Origin: Helicobacter pylori oki112
GTDB lineage: Bacteria > Campylobacterota > Campylobacteria > Campylobacterales > Helicobacteraceae
Length of the DNA: 64,000 nt
NCBI RefSeq assembly: GCF_000600085.1
Contig: NZ_CP006821.1
Location: 1,550,001-1,614,000 of the forward strand
Reading direction: 5' to 3'
The notes under the pieces are model-generated. The model did no database searches, had not been told where the DNA came from, and worked only from the letters and a program-made list of their open reading frames with translations. Position 1 is the stretch's first letter; each line of letters opens with the position of its first letter. The position numbers were made by a program, and so were the translations under genes. Shown here one piece after another: positions 33,688 through 43,329 of this stretch.

Positions 33688-34755
33688 TCACTTCATTTGC
33701 AAAGCCACTTCTTCAGCGAAATTCTCTGCCTTTTTCTCAATGCCTTCGCCCAATTCAAAACGCACATACTCAGTGATTGTTAAATCGTCATCCCACTCTT
33801 TGGAACAATCAGCAACCACTTGAGCGATAGTTTTTTTATCGTCCATGACATAGAATTGCCCTAAAAGGGTCAAGCGTTGATCAATAAGGGTGTTATCAGC
33901 GATAAACCTTTCCATTTTTCCAGGAACGATTTTATCCCAGATTTTCTCAGGCTTGCCTTGCTCTTTTAGTTCGTCTTCAAAAGCTTTTTTTTGATGGGCT
34001 AAAACTTCATCGCTCAATTCAATGCGGCTCCCAAAAGTGGGGATGTTTTTCAAAGGTTTGCCCAAGCGCTTAGCCTCTTCATTGTCTTTTTCAATTTCAG
34101 CGATCAAGGCTAAAGTTTCTTTTTTGACAAAATCAAGGCTAAAGTCTTTGCAATCTAATACTTGAGGTTTCATCGCTGCGGCATGCATAGCGATGTTTCG
34201 GGCCAGTTCCACCACTTTTGGAGCGTTTTTCTCATTATCGTATTTTATACCGATTAACACGCCCACTCTAGCGTTAGAATGCGCATAACCATTGATGATA
34301 TGAGAGCTAGGGGCTTTTAAATGAGCGATTTTTCTCACTAAAATATTTTCACCAATCACAGCGATTTGAGAGTGCAAATATTCTTCAAAAGGCTTGTTGT
34401 CTAATGGGCTTTTAAGCAACTCTTCTGGGGTGTGAATATTATGGGCTTTGATCGTTTCTAAAGTTTTTTTAACCAATTCCTTAAAGCCCTCATTTTTAGC
34501 CACAAAATCCGTTTCGCTATTGATTTCTACCATCATTGCGCTTTTAAAATCAGGCGCGACTTCTAAAGCGACTACGCCCTCAGCAGCGATCCTATCGGCT
34601 TTTTTAGTGGCTTTACTCAAGCCTTTTTCGCGCAAGAAATCAATGGCCTTTTGCAAATCCCCAGCCACTTCCACAAGGGCTTTTTTGCAATCCATCATGC
34701 CCGCATCGGTTAAGTCCCTTAATTTTTTGACTAATTGAGCGCTAATTCCTGACAT
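33688..34755 (-). CDS. tsf: elongation factor Ts
   Basis: EF-Ts is the guanine-nucleotide exchange factor for EF-Tu. The 355-residue protein has the N-terminal UBA-like domain with TDAGMMDCKKAL (about 15-26), the EF-Tu contact motif SETDFVAKNEGF (about 79-90) and the dimerisation region with repeated core domains. Campylobacterota EF-Ts are longer than the 283 of E. coli, as here. Its ATG overlaps the rpsB stop (TAATG). Ortholog of HP1555. Confidence 0.97.
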   Translation of the reverse strand: MSGISAQLVKKLRDLTDAGMMDCKKALVEVAGDLQKAIDFLREKGLSKATKKADRIAAEGVVALEVAPDFKSAMMVEINSETDFVAKNEGFKELVKKTLETIKAHNIHTPEELLKSPLDNKPFEEYLHSQIAVIGENILVRKIAHLKAPSSHIINGYAHSNARVGVLIGIKYDNEKNAPKVVELARNIAMHAAAMKPQVLDCKDFSLDFVKKETLALIAEIEKDNEEAKRLGKPLKNIPTFGSRIELSDEVLAHQKKAFEDELKEQGKPEKIWDKIVPGKMERFIADNTLIDQRLTLLGQFYVMDDKKTIAQVVADCSKEWDDDLTITEYVRFELGEGIEKKAENFAEEVALQMK

Positions 34756-35549
34756 TATTCAGCTCCTTGAGTGATTTCTTTTTGGATTTCAGCGAGCATT
34801 TCTTCTTTTTCTTCATTGCTCACGAACTCTATCTCTTCGCTATTTTCATCCGCATGGACGATTTCTTCTTGCATGAGTTCTCGCCCCTCTAAAATCGCTT
34901 CGCTCATTTCTTTACAAAATAGCCTGATAGAGCGGATCGCATCGTCATTTCCAGGAATGGGGTAATCCACTAAATCAGGATCGCAGTTAGTGTCTAAGGG
35001 AGCCACGATAGGGATATGGAGTTTTCTGGCTTCAGCGACAGCGATTTTTTCTTTAGCCACATCGATCACAAAAATCATATCAGGGATTTTTTTCATGTGG
35101 CGCACCCCACCAAGATACTTGTCTAGCTTTTCTTTTTTCCTTAAAATCATGAGCTTTTCTTTTTTAGTCAATAGATCAATTTGACCGCTATTTTCCATTT
35201 CTTCAATGATTTCTAATTTTCTCACCGATTTTCTAATGGTGCTAAAATTAGTCAGCATGCCACCAAGCCAGCGGTAATTGACATAAGGGACTTGAATGCT
35301 TTCAGCAAATTCTTTCAAAGTCTCGTTGGCTTGTTTTTTAGTGCCTACAAACATGATGCTCTTGCCTTGAGCGCTCGCATCGCGCACGATATTATAGGTA
35401 TATCTAAAATAGCGCAAAGTTTTTTGCAAATCAATAATATGGATATTTTTCCTAACGCCAAAAATGAATTTTTTGGTTTTAGGGTTCCAACGCCTTGTTT
35501 GGTGTCCAAAATGCACACCGCATTCTAATAAATCTTTCATGGTTACCAT
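34755..35549 (-). CDS. rpsB: 30S ribosomal protein S2
   Basis: The 264-residue protein starts [20 protein letters not shown], the S2 signature, and carries [10 protein letters not shown] and [13 protein letters not shown], with an acidic Glu-rich C-terminal tail. An AAGGAG lies 7 nt before the ATG. It pairs with tsf as in most bacteria. The nearest good promoter box is about 160 nt upstream, giving a long leader. Ortholog of HP1554. Confidence 0.98.
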   Translation of the reverse strand: MVTMKDLLECGVHFGHQTRRWNPKTKKFIFGVRKNIHIIDLQKTLRYFRYTYNIVRDASAQGKSIMFVGTKKQANETLKEFAESIQVPYVNYRWLGGMLTNFSTIRKSVRKLEIIEEMENSGQIDLLTKKEKLMILRKKEKLDKYLGGVRHMKKIPDMIFVIDVAKEKIAVAEARKLHIPIVAPLDTNCDPDLVDYPIPGNDDAIRSIRLFCKEMSEAILEGRELMQEEIVHADENSEEIEFVSNEEKEEMLAEIQKEITQGAE

Positions 35550-35716
35550 GAATACGCTCCTTAAAGTTATTTTGGTTCTCTTCCTCCATGCTCATTTGAT
35601 TCTTAAATTTCTTAAGAACACCTAAATACAAGGATTAGCATGTGTGAATTTGACGCTGTCTTTGCCTTTAATTCCTATTAAAATGATAGAAAAAACGACA
35701 AAACCCTGCGATTATA
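35550..35716 (-). promoter_or_regulatory. long 5' leader and -10 box of rpsB-tsf
   Basis: On the minus strand TATAAT (35711-35716) predicts a leader of about 155 nt before the rpsB ATG. It includes a 10-bp palindrome TTCTTAAGAA. Leaders before rpsB mediate S2 feedback in other bacteria; here this is inferred from length only. Confidence 0.45.
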
Positions 35717-35762
35717 GCAAAAGATTAGGGTTTTTTAGCTTAAGTAAAAAAGGCTTTTAGGT

Positions 35763-35768
35763 TATAAT
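35763..35768 (+). promoter_or_regulatory. -10 box of addA
   Basis: TATAAT in the context GTTATAATAAAG, 33 nt before the addA ATG at 35801. It is oriented away from the rpsB promoter 50 bp upstream. Confidence 0.55.
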
Positions 35769-35800
35769 AAAGACAAAATAGAATTTTAGGATAGATCTCA

Positions 35801-38647
35801 ATGGATACAAAAAGACAATGCATGGCCTTAAAGGCTTCAGCAGGGAGCGGGAAGACTTTCGCTTTGAGCGTGCGGTTTTTGGCCCTGTTGTTTAAGGGGG
35901 CTAATCCTAGCGAGATTTTAACGCTCACTTTCACTAAAAAAGCCACCGCCGAAATGAAAGAGCGCATTTTAGACTATTTAAAAATTTTGCAAAAAGAAAA
36001 CCTTGAAGATGAAAAAGAAAAAGAAAAAGCCCAAAATATCCTAAAAGAATTAGAAGAAAAATACCATTTAGACCCTAGCTTGGTGCAAAATAGCGCTCAA
36101 AAAATCTACCAACGCTTTTTAAACGCTGAAATCAGAATTAGCACCATTGATGCGTTTTTTCAAAGCATTTTAAGGAAATTTTGCTGGTTTGTGGGGTTGA
36201 GCGCGAATTTTGAAGTCAATGAAGACACCAAAGCGCACCAGCAACAGCTTAATGAGGGTTTTTTGAGCGCTTTAAATGGCGAACAGCTTGAGGAATTGAG
36301 CGTTTTTATCGCTCAATGCTTAAGTTATGATAATTACACAAGCGATTCCATTTTAGAGCGGTTGCGTTTTTTAAAAAACAAGCTCTATTTATTTGATCCT
36401 AATAAGAAAGAGCCTGCATTTGATGAAGAGGGTTTTTTAGAAAAATTAAGGAGTTTAAACAATCAAATTCAAAGCATAGAAACAGCGTCAGATAAGGCTA
36501 AAACAGCCATTAAATGCGATAGTTTTAGGGGATTTTTAAACAGCTCTTTAACCTGGCTTAAAAAAAAGAGCGAATATCAATCTTTCAAAAAACTCAAAAA
36601 TGAAATCCCCACTTTAGAGAGCGAATGCGAAGAGATTGAAAACGATTTAAAACGCTATTATGAAGCCAAAGAAAGTGCATTGTTTAAAAAATTCCCTAAA
36701 TTCATCCAGCTTTATGATAAAGCCACTTCTAAAATCCAAGCTTTGGATTTTGATGCGATTAAAGATAAAGTCCATGCCTTATTGAAAGGTTATGAAGAAA
36801 TGCCGGCGGAGTTTTTTTATTTCAGATTGGACAGCAAAATCGCGCACATTTTGATTGATGAATTTCAAGACACGAGCTTGAACGATTATAAGATTTTAGC
36901 CCCTTTTATTGATGAGATTAAAGCCGGGATAGGGCAAGCTAAATGGCACAGGAGCGTGTTTTTTGTGGGCGATGTCAAGCAGAGCATTTATGCCTTTAGG
37001 GGGAGTTTTAGCTCCTTGTTTGAAAGCGTTTCTAAAGATTTTTACCACGATAATTTACAATTCAACCACCGCAGTTCGCCTTTGATTATTAATTATGTGA
37101 ACACCATTTTTAAAAAAGCTTATCAAAATTCCTCCACCGCTTATTTGGAGCAAAAATACCCTAAAGCTTCCAGCAATAAACATGTTACAGACGGCTATGT
37201 GAAAGTCTCTTTAGTGGCTGATGAAAGAGGATTGTTATTGGAACAAATCTTACAAGAAGCTCAAAACCTTTTAGAGCATCGCATTGAGCCTAAAGACATT
37301 ACCATTTTATGCGCCACTAATGACGACGCTTTAGAAATCAAAAATTATTTGCAAGAGAATTTGAGCGCCATTCGCCCAAGCACGGAATCTAGCGCGAAAT
37401 TGTCTCAATTTGTAGAATCTAAAATCATTAAGAACGCTTTAAAATACGCTCTAGCTGAAGAACCTTACAAGCCCTTTTACAAGCACAGCGTTTTAAAACT
37501 CGCTGGATACTTGCATGATGATGCCATCGCTTTAGCTGGTTTTGACCCTAAAAAAGAGAGCGTGGCAGACTTTGTGTGGAAGGTGATGGAATTGTTTGAG
37601 CTTTATGGAGAGTGCGCGCAAATCTGTTTGGAGTTGGCGGTTGGGTGTGAAGACGCGAATGAATTTTTGGAAAAATTAGAGGCTAAAAAGATCGCTTCTT
37701 TCAATTTAAAAGGCGCTCAGATCATGACCATTCATAAATCTAAAGGCATGCAATTCCCTTATGTGATCGTGTGCGAACGCTTGGGCAAGCCTAAATCCAA
37801 TAACTCCAATCAATTCCTTGAAGAATATAACGGTGCAGAGCTTCTTCGCCTTTATTACAGAATGAAAAATCGTGAGATCGTAGATAAAGATTACGCTAGG
37901 GCTTTAGATGAAGAAGAAGCGGCTAAAGATCATGAAGAAATTAATGTGTATTATGTCGCATTCACTAGGGCTGAGTTAGGGCTGATTGTCGTGGCCAAAG
38001 ACAAAAAAGAAAGCAAAAAAGAAAGCAAAAACAAAAAAATGCACGAACAATTGGATCTTGCGCCTTTAGAAGAGGGCGAAATCGTGCCGGCTATTTCTTC
38101 TCAAAAAGAGCCTTTAATCGCAAGCGTGTTAATCAAACCCCATGCCTATGGCGAGCAAGTCCAAGAGATAGAAGAAGAGCCAGAGAGCGATTATGAAAAG
38201 AATAACGACCAGGAAGCGATCAATTTTGGTATCGCTTTGCATAAGGGATTAGAATACCAATACGCTTATAGTATTCCTAAAGAAAGCGTTTTAGAATATT
38301 TAAACTACCATCATGGTTTTTATGGTTTGGATTACCAAGCGTTAGAAGAAAGTTTAGAGCTTTTTGAAAACGATACAGAGATACAAGCTCTTTTTAAAAA
38401 TTATGCCTTAAGGGGCGAAGCGGCTTTTTTATTTGAAGGGGTTGTGTCTAGGATTGATGTTTTGTTGTGGGATAAGGGGCAAAATTTGTATGTTTTAGAT
38501 TATAAAAGCTCTCAAAATTACCAGCAAAGCCATAAAGCACAAGTTTCTCATTACGCTGCGTTTTTGCAAACTCAAGCCCCCCATTTTAAGATACAAGCGG
38601 GCATTATTTACGCTCATAAAAGACTGCTTGAAAAATTATGGGTTTGA
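35801..38647 (+). CDS. addA: AddA helicase-nuclease subunit (RecB-like)
   Basis: AddAB resects double-strand breaks and loads RecA. The 948-residue protein has the UvrD-type motor: Walker A ASAGSGKT (12-19), motif II ILIDEFQDTS (about 348), motif IV/V regions with IMTIHKSKGMQFPYV (about 640-655) and YVAFTRAE (motif VI). A C-terminal RecB-type nuclease core contains VLDYKSS (about 905-911). A short Lys/Glu/Ser repeat (KKESKKES, about 732) lies in the linker. Divergent from rpsB. Ortholog of HP1553, shown in published work to act with AddB (HP0275). Confidence 0.93.
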   Translation: MDTKRQCMALKASAGSGKTFALSVRFLALLFKGANPSEILTLTFTKKATAEMKERILDYLKILQKENLEDEKEKEKAQNILKELEEKYHLDPSLVQNSAQKIYQRFLNAEIRISTIDAFFQSILRKFCWFVGLSANFEVNEDTKAHQQQLNEGFLSALNGEQLEELSVFIAQCLSYDNYTSDSILERLRFLKNKLYLFDPNKKEPAFDEEGFLEKLRSLNNQIQSIETASDKAKTAIKCDSFRGFLNSSLTWLKKKSEYQSFKKLKNEIPTLESECEEIENDLKRYYEAKESALFKKFPKFIQLYDKATSKIQALDFDAIKDKVHALLKGYEEMPAEFFYFRLDSKIAHILIDEFQDTSLNDYKILAPFIDEIKAGIGQAKWHRSVFFVGDVKQSIYAFRGSFSSLFESVSKDFYHDNLQFNHRSSPLIINYVNTIFKKAYQNSSTAYLEQKYPKASSNKHVTDGYVKVSLVADERGLLLEQILQEAQNLLEHRIEPKDITILCATNDDALEIKNYLQENLSAIRPSTESSAKLSQFVESKIIKNALKYALAEEPYKPFYKHSVLKLAGYLHDDAIALAGFDPKKESVADFVWKVMELFELYGECAQICLELAVGCEDANEFLEKLEAKKIASFNLKGAQIMTIHKSKGMQFPYVIVCERLGKPKSNNSNQFLEEYNGAELLRLYYRMKNREIVDKDYARALDEEEAAKDHEEINVYYVAFTRAELGLIVVAKDKKESKKESKNKKMHEQLDLAPLEEGEIVPAISSQKEPLIASVLIKPHAYGEQVQEIEEEPESDYEKNNDQEAINFGIALHKGLEYQYAYSIPKESVLEYLNYHHGFYGLDYQALEESLELFENDTEIQALFKNYALRGEAAFLFEGVVSRIDVLLWDKGQNLYVLDYKSSQNYQQSHKAQVSHYAAFLQTQAPHFKIQAGIIYAHKRLLEKLWV

Positions 38648-38670
38648 AATTAAAAATTTTAAGGTTGTCT

Positions 38671-39987
38671 ATGAATATCAAAAAAACAGAAAACGCGCTC
38701 AGTGTAACGCTTAAAAACTTTATTAAAAGCGAGTCTTTTGGAGGGATTTTCCTCTTTTTAAACGCTGTTTTAGCGATGGTGGTGGCTAATTCGTTTTTAA
38801 AAGAAAGTTATTTTGCGCTATGGCACACCCCTTTTGGGTTTCAAATAGGGGATTTTTTTATCGGCTTTAGTTTGCATCACTGGATTGATGATGTTTTAAT
38901 GGCGTTATTCTTTTTAATGATAGGTTTGGAGATCAAGCGAGAATTGTTGTTTGGGGAGCTATCCAGTTTCAAAAAAGCTTCTTTTCCTGTGATTGCGGCT
39001 ATAGGGGGCATGATAGCCCCAGGATTGATTTATTTTTTTCTTAACGCTGACACGCCTTCTCAGCATGGTTTTGGGATCCCTATGGCGACAGATATTGCAT
39101 TCGCTTTAGGCGTGATCATGCTTTTAGGCAAGAGGGTGCCAACCGCTTTAAAGGTTTTTTTAATCACTCTAGCGGTGGCTGATGACTTGGGGGCTATTGT
39201 GGTGATTGCGCTCTTTTATACCACAAATTTAAAATTCGCATGGCTTTTAGGGGCTTTAGGGGTGGTTCTTGTTTTAGCTGTATTAAACCGCTTGAATATG
39301 CGCTCGCTTATCCCTTACTTGCTTTTAGGGGTGTTGCTTTGGTTTTGCGTGCATGAGAGCGGTATCCATGCGACGATTGCTGCAGTGATTTTAGCTTTTA
39401 TGATACCGGTGAAGATCCCTAAAGATTCTAAAAATGTAGAGCTTTTAGAACTGGGCAAGCGATACGCAGAAACGAGTTCAGGAGCGCTTTTGACTAAAGA
39501 GCAGCAAGAGATCTTGCATTCCATTGAAGAAAAAGCGAGCGCCTTACAAAGCCCTTTAGAAAGATTGGAGCATTTTTTAGCCCCCATTAGCGGGTATTTC
39601 ATCATGCCCTTATTTGCGTTTGCAAACGCTGGGGTGAGCGTTGATTCTAGCATCAATTTAGAAGTGGATAAGGTGCTTTTAGGGGTTATTCTAGGGCTTT
39701 GTTTGGGCAAGCCTTTAGGGATTTTTCTCATCACTTTTATAAGCGAAAAGCTTAAAATCACTGCACGCCCTAAAGGCATCAGCTGGTGGCATATTTTAGG
39801 GGCTGGGCTTTTAGCAGGGATTGGCTTTACCATGTCTATGTTTATTTCCAATCTGGCTTTCACGAGCGAGCATAAGGATGCTATGGAAGTGGCAAAGATT
39901 GCGATTTTACTCGGATCTTTGATTTCTGGGATCATAGGGGCTTTGTATTTATTCGCGCTAGACAAAAGAGCGACTTTAAAGAAATAG
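38671..39987 (+). CDS. nhaA: Na+/H+ antiporter NhaA
   Basis: NhaA exchanges sodium for protons in the inner membrane and supports pH and salt tolerance. The protein has about 12 hydrophobic segments, the ion-binding Asp pair in VADDLGAI (about 173-180), MATDIAFALG (about 143) and the helix-IV type sequence. The H. pylori protein has a large loop between TM8 and TM9 (about 270-305), which is seen here. The frame opens at 38638 inside addA, but ATG 38671 with AAGG upstream gives 438 residues, the size of HP1552. It is adjacent to, and possibly co-transcribed with, addA. Confidence 0.94.
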   Translation: MNIKKTENALSVTLKNFIKSESFGGIFLFLNAVLAMVVANSFLKESYFALWHTPFGFQIGDFFIGFSLHHWIDDVLMALFFLMIGLEIKRELLFGELSSFKKASFPVIAAIGGMIAPGLIYFFLNADTPSQHGFGIPMATDIAFALGVIMLLGKRVPTALKVFLITLAVADDLGAIVVIALFYTTNLKFAWLLGALGVVLVLAVLNRLNMRSLIPYLLLGVLLWFCVHESGIHATIAAVILAFMIPVKIPKDSKNVELLELGKRYAETSSGALLTKEQQEILHSIEEKASALQSPLERLEHFLAPISGYFIMPLFAFANAGVSVDSSINLEVDKVLLGVILGLCLGKPLGIFLITFISEKLKITARPKGISWWHILGAGLLAGIGFTMSMFISNLAFTSEHKDAMEVAKIAILLGSLISGIIGALYLFALDKRATLKK

Positions 39988-39997
39988 CTAAAAATGC

Positions 39998-40003
39998 TAT
40001 AAT
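39998..40003 (+). promoter_or_regulatory. extended -10 promoter of the yajC-secD operon
   Basis: TGCTATAAT is a perfect extended -10 element, 31 nt before the yajC ATG, at the end of nhaA. An AAGGAAATTAA follows as ribosome binding site. Confidence 0.65.
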
Positions 40004-40034
40004 TTGAGATTAAAACATCTTTTAAGGAAATTAA

Positions 40035-40418
40035 ATGGGACAAATTAGAGACATTCTAACGACGCTTTTACCCCTTGTGGTGTTGTTTCTTATTTTTTAT
40101 TTTTTGATCGTTCGCCCGCAACGCCAGCAACAAAAAAAGCACAAAGAAATGATAGAGGGCTTGACTAAGGGCGATAAAATTGTTACTCAAGGAGGGTTGA
40201 TCGTTGAAGTGCTTAAAGCGGAAGCGAATTTTTTTAGCGTGAAGCTCAATGATGACACCACCGCTAAACTTTCTAAAAACTATGTAGCGTTCAAATTAGA
40301 CGAATTGGATCAATTTGGTTTGGCAGAGCCTATAGTTATCCAACAAGGCAGAGAAGAAATTTCGGCAAAATTATCTGGTACTAAAACTTTGAAACAACGC
40401 CAAATAACAACTAAATGA
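40035..40418 (+). CDS. yajC: Sec translocon accessory protein YajC with a SecD-derived tail
   Basis: YajC is a small inner-membrane partner of SecDF. The N-terminus has one membrane helix (about 9-28), [13 protein letters not shown] and the conserved [11 protein letters not shown]. The last 35 residues ([15 protein letters not shown] and onward) do not belong to YajC; they repeat residues about 151-180 of the SecD encoded just downstream. At DNA level 40305-40390 matches 40865-40950 closely. The tail is in frame, so the gene is intact at 127 residues, longer than most YajC. The stop overlaps secD by ATGA. Ortholog of HP1551. Confidence 0.92.
   Translation: MGQIRDILTTLLPLVVLFLIFYFLIVRPQRQQQKKHKEMIEGLTKGDKIVTQGGLIVEVLKAEANFFSVKLNDDTTAKLSKNYVAFKLDELDQFGLAEPIVIQQGREEISAKLSGTKTLKQRQITTK
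40305..40390 (+). repeat. yajC 3' segment duplicated from secD (partner copy 40865-40950)
   Basis: The segment beginning TTGGATCAATTTGGTTTG occurs at 40305 and 40865, 560 bp apart, with only scattered differences over the first 65 bases and clear but weaker identity to about base 86. The encoded peptides align residue for residue ([20 protein letters not shown]). Confidence 0.85.
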
Positions 40419-41992
40419 AACTTTTTAACCCTCGTTTAATCGTTTTTGTTTGCGTGCTTCTTTTAGGGGTAGGGTTTTCTGTGCCTTCTTTACTAGAAAC
40501 TAAAGGCCCTAAGATCACTTTAGGTTTGGATTTAAGGGGGGGGTTGAACATGCTTTTAGGGGTGCAAACCGATGAAGCTTTAAAAAACAAGTATTTAAGC
40601 TTGGCGTCCGCTTTAGAATACAACGCTAAAAAGCAAAATATCTTGCTTAAAGACATTAAATCCAGTTTAGAAGGGATCAGTTTTGAGCTTTTAGATGAAG
40701 ATGAAGCGAAAAAATTAGACGCGCTTTTATTGGAATTGCAAGGTCATAGCCAGTTTGAAATCAAAAAAGAAGCGGAGTTTTATAGCGTGAAGCTCACCCC
40801 TTTAGAGCAAGAAGAATTGCGTAAAAACACGATTTTGCAAGTGATAGGGATCATTCGTAACCGCTTGGATCAATTTGGTTTGGCAGAGCCTGTAGTTATT
40901 CAGCAAGGTAAAGAAGAAATTTCGGTGCAATTGCCCGGCATTAAGACTTTAGAAGAAGAACGGCGTGCTAAAGACTTGATTTCAAGATCCGCTCATTTGC
41001 AGATGATGGCAGTGGATGAAGAACACAATAAAGATGCGATGAAAATGACGGATTTAGAGGCTCAAAAATTAGGCAGCGTGTTGTTGTCTGATGTGGAAAT
41101 GGGGGGTAAAATCTTGCTCAAAGCGATCCCCATTTTAGATGGCGAAATGCTTACAGATGCGAAAGTGGTGTATGACCAAAACAACCAGCCGGTGGTGAGC
41201 TTCACGCTGGATGCGCAAGGGGCTAAGATTTTTGGGGATTTCTCAGGCGCGAATGTGGGCAAACGCATGGCGATTGTTTTAGACAATAAGGTTTATTCAG
41301 CTCCGGTAATTAGGGAGCGTATCGGTGGGGGGAGCGGGCAAATTAGCGGGAATTTTAGCGTGGCTCAAGCGAGCGATTTAGCGATCGCTTTAAGGAGTGG
41401 GGCGATGAGCGCGCCCATTCAGGTTTTAGAAAAAAGGATTATAGGCCCGAGCTTAGGGAAAGACAGCATTAAAACTTCCATTATCGCCCTCATTGGGGGC
41501 TTTATTTTAGTGATGGGCTTTATGGCGCTTTATTACTCCATGGCGGGGGTGATCGCTTGTATGGCGTTAGTGGTCAATCTTTTTTTGATTGTGGCGGTCA
41601 TGGCGATTTTTGGAGCGACGCTGACTTTACCGGGAATGGCGGGAATTGTTTTGACCGTGGGGATTGCCGTGGATGCTAATATCATTATCAATGAGCGCAT
41701 TAGAGAAGTCTTAAGAGAGAATGAGGGCATCGCTAAGGCGATCCATTTAGGCTATATCAATGCGAGTAGAGCGATTTTTGATTCCAATATCACTTCCTTG
41801 ATCGCTTCAGTGTTATTATACGCTTATGGCACAGGAGCGATCAAAGGCTTTGCCCTAACCACAGGCATTGGGATTTTAGCCTCTATTATCACCGCCATTA
41901 TAGGCACGCAAGGGATTTATCAAGCCCTTTTACCTAAACTCACCCAAACAAAAAGCCTTTACTTTTGGTTTGGCGTGAATAAAAGAGCTTAG
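40415..41992 (+). CDS. secD: protein translocase subunit SecD
   Basis: SecD with SecF uses the proton motive force to finish export through SecYEG. The 525-residue protein has an N-terminal helix (about 6-23), [12 protein letters not shown] (about 35-46), a periplasmic P1 domain containing [12 protein letters not shown], and a C-terminal bundle of five membrane helices with [16 protein letters not shown] (the D5-type motif). The length matches epsilonproteobacterial SecD. Followed 8 nt later by secF. Ortholog of HP1550. Confidence 0.97.
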   Translation: MKLFNPRLIVFVCVLLLGVGFSVPSLLETKGPKITLGLDLRGGLNMLLGVQTDEALKNKYLSLASALEYNAKKQNILLKDIKSSLEGISFELLDEDEAKKLDALLLELQGHSQFEIKKEAEFYSVKLTPLEQEELRKNTILQVIGIIRNRLDQFGLAEPVVIQQGKEEISVQLPGIKTLEEERRAKDLISRSAHLQMMAVDEEHNKDAMKMTDLEAQKLGSVLLSDVEMGGKILLKAIPILDGEMLTDAKVVYDQNNQPVVSFTLDAQGAKIFGDFSGANVGKRMAIVLDNKVYSAPVIRERIGGGSGQISGNFSVAQASDLAIALRSGAMSAPIQVLEKRIIGPSLGKDSIKTSIIALIGGFILVMGFMALYYSMAGVIACMALVVNLFLIVAVMAIFGATLTLPGMAGIVLTVGIAVDANIIINERIREVLRENEGIAKAIHLGYINASRAIFDSNITSLIASVLLYAYGTGAIKGFALTTGIGILASIITAIIGTQGIYQALLPKLTQTKSLYFWFGVNKRA

Positions 41993-42000
41993 GAGGTTTT

Positions 42001-42972
42001 ATGGAATTATTCAAGCAAACTAGAATCTTAAGCTTCATGCGTTATTCCAATTATGGGGTGATCGTTTCAGCGATCTTAGCACTTCTAGCGTTGGGGCTTT
42101 TGTTTTTTAAAGGGTTTTCTTTAGGGATTGATTTTGCGGGGGGGAGTTTGGTGCAAGTGCGTTACACTCAAAACGCTCCCATTAAAGAAGTGCGCGATCT
42201 TTTTGAAAAAGAAGCTCGCTTTAAAGGCGTGCAAGTGAGCGAATTTGGCTCTAAAGAAGAAATCTTAATCAAATTCCCTTTTGTAGAAACGGCTGAAAAT
42301 GAAGATTTGAACGCTATCGTGGCTAACATTCTAAAACCCAGTGGCGATTTTGAAATCCGTAAATTTGACACCGTTGGCCCTAGAGTGGGGAGCGAATTGA
42401 AAGAAAAGGGCGTTTTGTCGCTGATTTTAGCTTTAATAGCGATCATGGTTTATGTGAGTTTCCGCTATGAATGGCGTTTTGCTTTAGCGAGCGTCATTGC
42501 ACTTGTGCATGATGTGATTTTAGTGGCAAGCTCAGTGATTGTTTTTAAGATTGATATGAATCTGGAAGTGATTGCGGCTTTACTCACTTTGATTGGGTAT
42601 TCCATTAATGATACGATCATTATTTTTGACAGGATCAGAGAAGAGATGCTCTCTCAAAAAAACAAAAACGCCATTCAAGCCATTAATGAAGCCATTTCCA
42701 GCACGCTCACGCGCACACTTCTAACTTCTTTAACCGTGTTTTTTGTGGTGTTGATTTTGTGCGTGTTCGGGAGTAAGATCATTATTGGCTTTTCATTGCC
42801 CATGTTAATAGGCACGATTGTAGGGACTTATAGTTCTATTTTCATTGCTCCTAAAGTAGCGTTATTGCTAGGCTTTGATATGGATAAATATTATGAGAAT
42901 GAGGCTAGAAAAATCAAAAAAGCTCAAGAGAAAGAAAAAATGCACCGTTTGTATGAGGGCGGTCAAGTTTAA
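42001..42972 (+). CDS. secF: protein translocase subunit SecF
   Basis: The 323-residue partner of SecD has an N-terminal helix, GIDFAGGSLVQVRY (about 42-55), a small periplasmic domain and five further helices with GYSINDTIIIFDRIREE (about 199-215), the SecF proton-path motif. AGGAGGTTTT precedes the ATG. Ortholog of HP1549. Confidence 0.97.
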   Translation: MELFKQTRILSFMRYSNYGVIVSAILALLALGLLFFKGFSLGIDFAGGSLVQVRYTQNAPIKEVRDLFEKEARFKGVQVSEFGSKEEILIKFPFVETAENEDLNAIVANILKPSGDFEIRKFDTVGPRVGSELKEKGVLSLILALIAIMVYVSFRYEWRFALASVIALVHDVILVASSVIVFKIDMNLEVIAALLTLIGYSINDTIIIFDRIREEMLSQKNKNAIQAINEAISSTLTRTLLTSLTVFFVVLILCVFGSKIIIGFSLPMLIGTIVGTYSSIFIAPKVALLLGFDMDKYYENEARKIKKAQEKEKMHRLYEGGQV

Positions 42973-42981
42973 GGAGTTTCT

Positions 42982-43320
42982 ATGGATTGGGGTCGGGTCG
43001 TTCATGTGCTGTTCAGCCTTATTTCTTTAACCACCATTGCAGGGTTTTTGTATGAGCCTAACACGGTGGTGTTGTTTGTAGCGTTAGCTTTAAACCTTAT
43101 TTCTGTTACGCTCAAAATTGGGGTGTGCAAGCGTTTCGCTTCAGAGCTGTTGGCCAGCTCTTTAGCTACCGTGCTGCATCTCATACCGGCGTTTGTGTTT
43201 TTACAGATTTTAAATAATTTGGTTACCGCTTACATGCTCATGATTGGGGCGTTGATTAGCAACGCTTTCAGCCTCATCTTTTTGTTGATTGAAAGCGTTG
43301 TAACGAGCGAAACAGATTAA
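42982..43320 (+). CDS. small inner-membrane protein of unknown function
   Basis: The 112-residue protein is mostly hydrophobic with about four predicted membrane helices (about 5-22, 27-46, 53-75 and 81-106) and few charged residues. It lies between secF and leuS with 9-bp and 9-bp gaps and an AAGGAG upstream, at the HP1548 position, and is part of the sec-leuS operon. Function unknown; placement does not by itself imply a Sec role. Confidence 0.8.
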   Translation: MDWGRVVHVLFSLISLTTIAGFLYEPNTVVLFVALALNLISVTLKIGVCKRFASELLASSLATVLHLIPAFVFLQILNNLVTAYMLMIGALISNAFSLIFLLIESVVTSETD

Positions 43321-43329
43321 GGGGTAGTG

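Noticed and set aside
38005-38040. Repeat of AAAAAAGAAAGC in addA as a phase-variation tract
   Set aside because: Only two 12-bp units in frame (KKES KKES); length change would not shift the frame.
38638-38670. Upstream start for nhaA inside addA
   Set aside because: Adds 11 residues without a ribosome binding site; ATG 38671 gives the known size.
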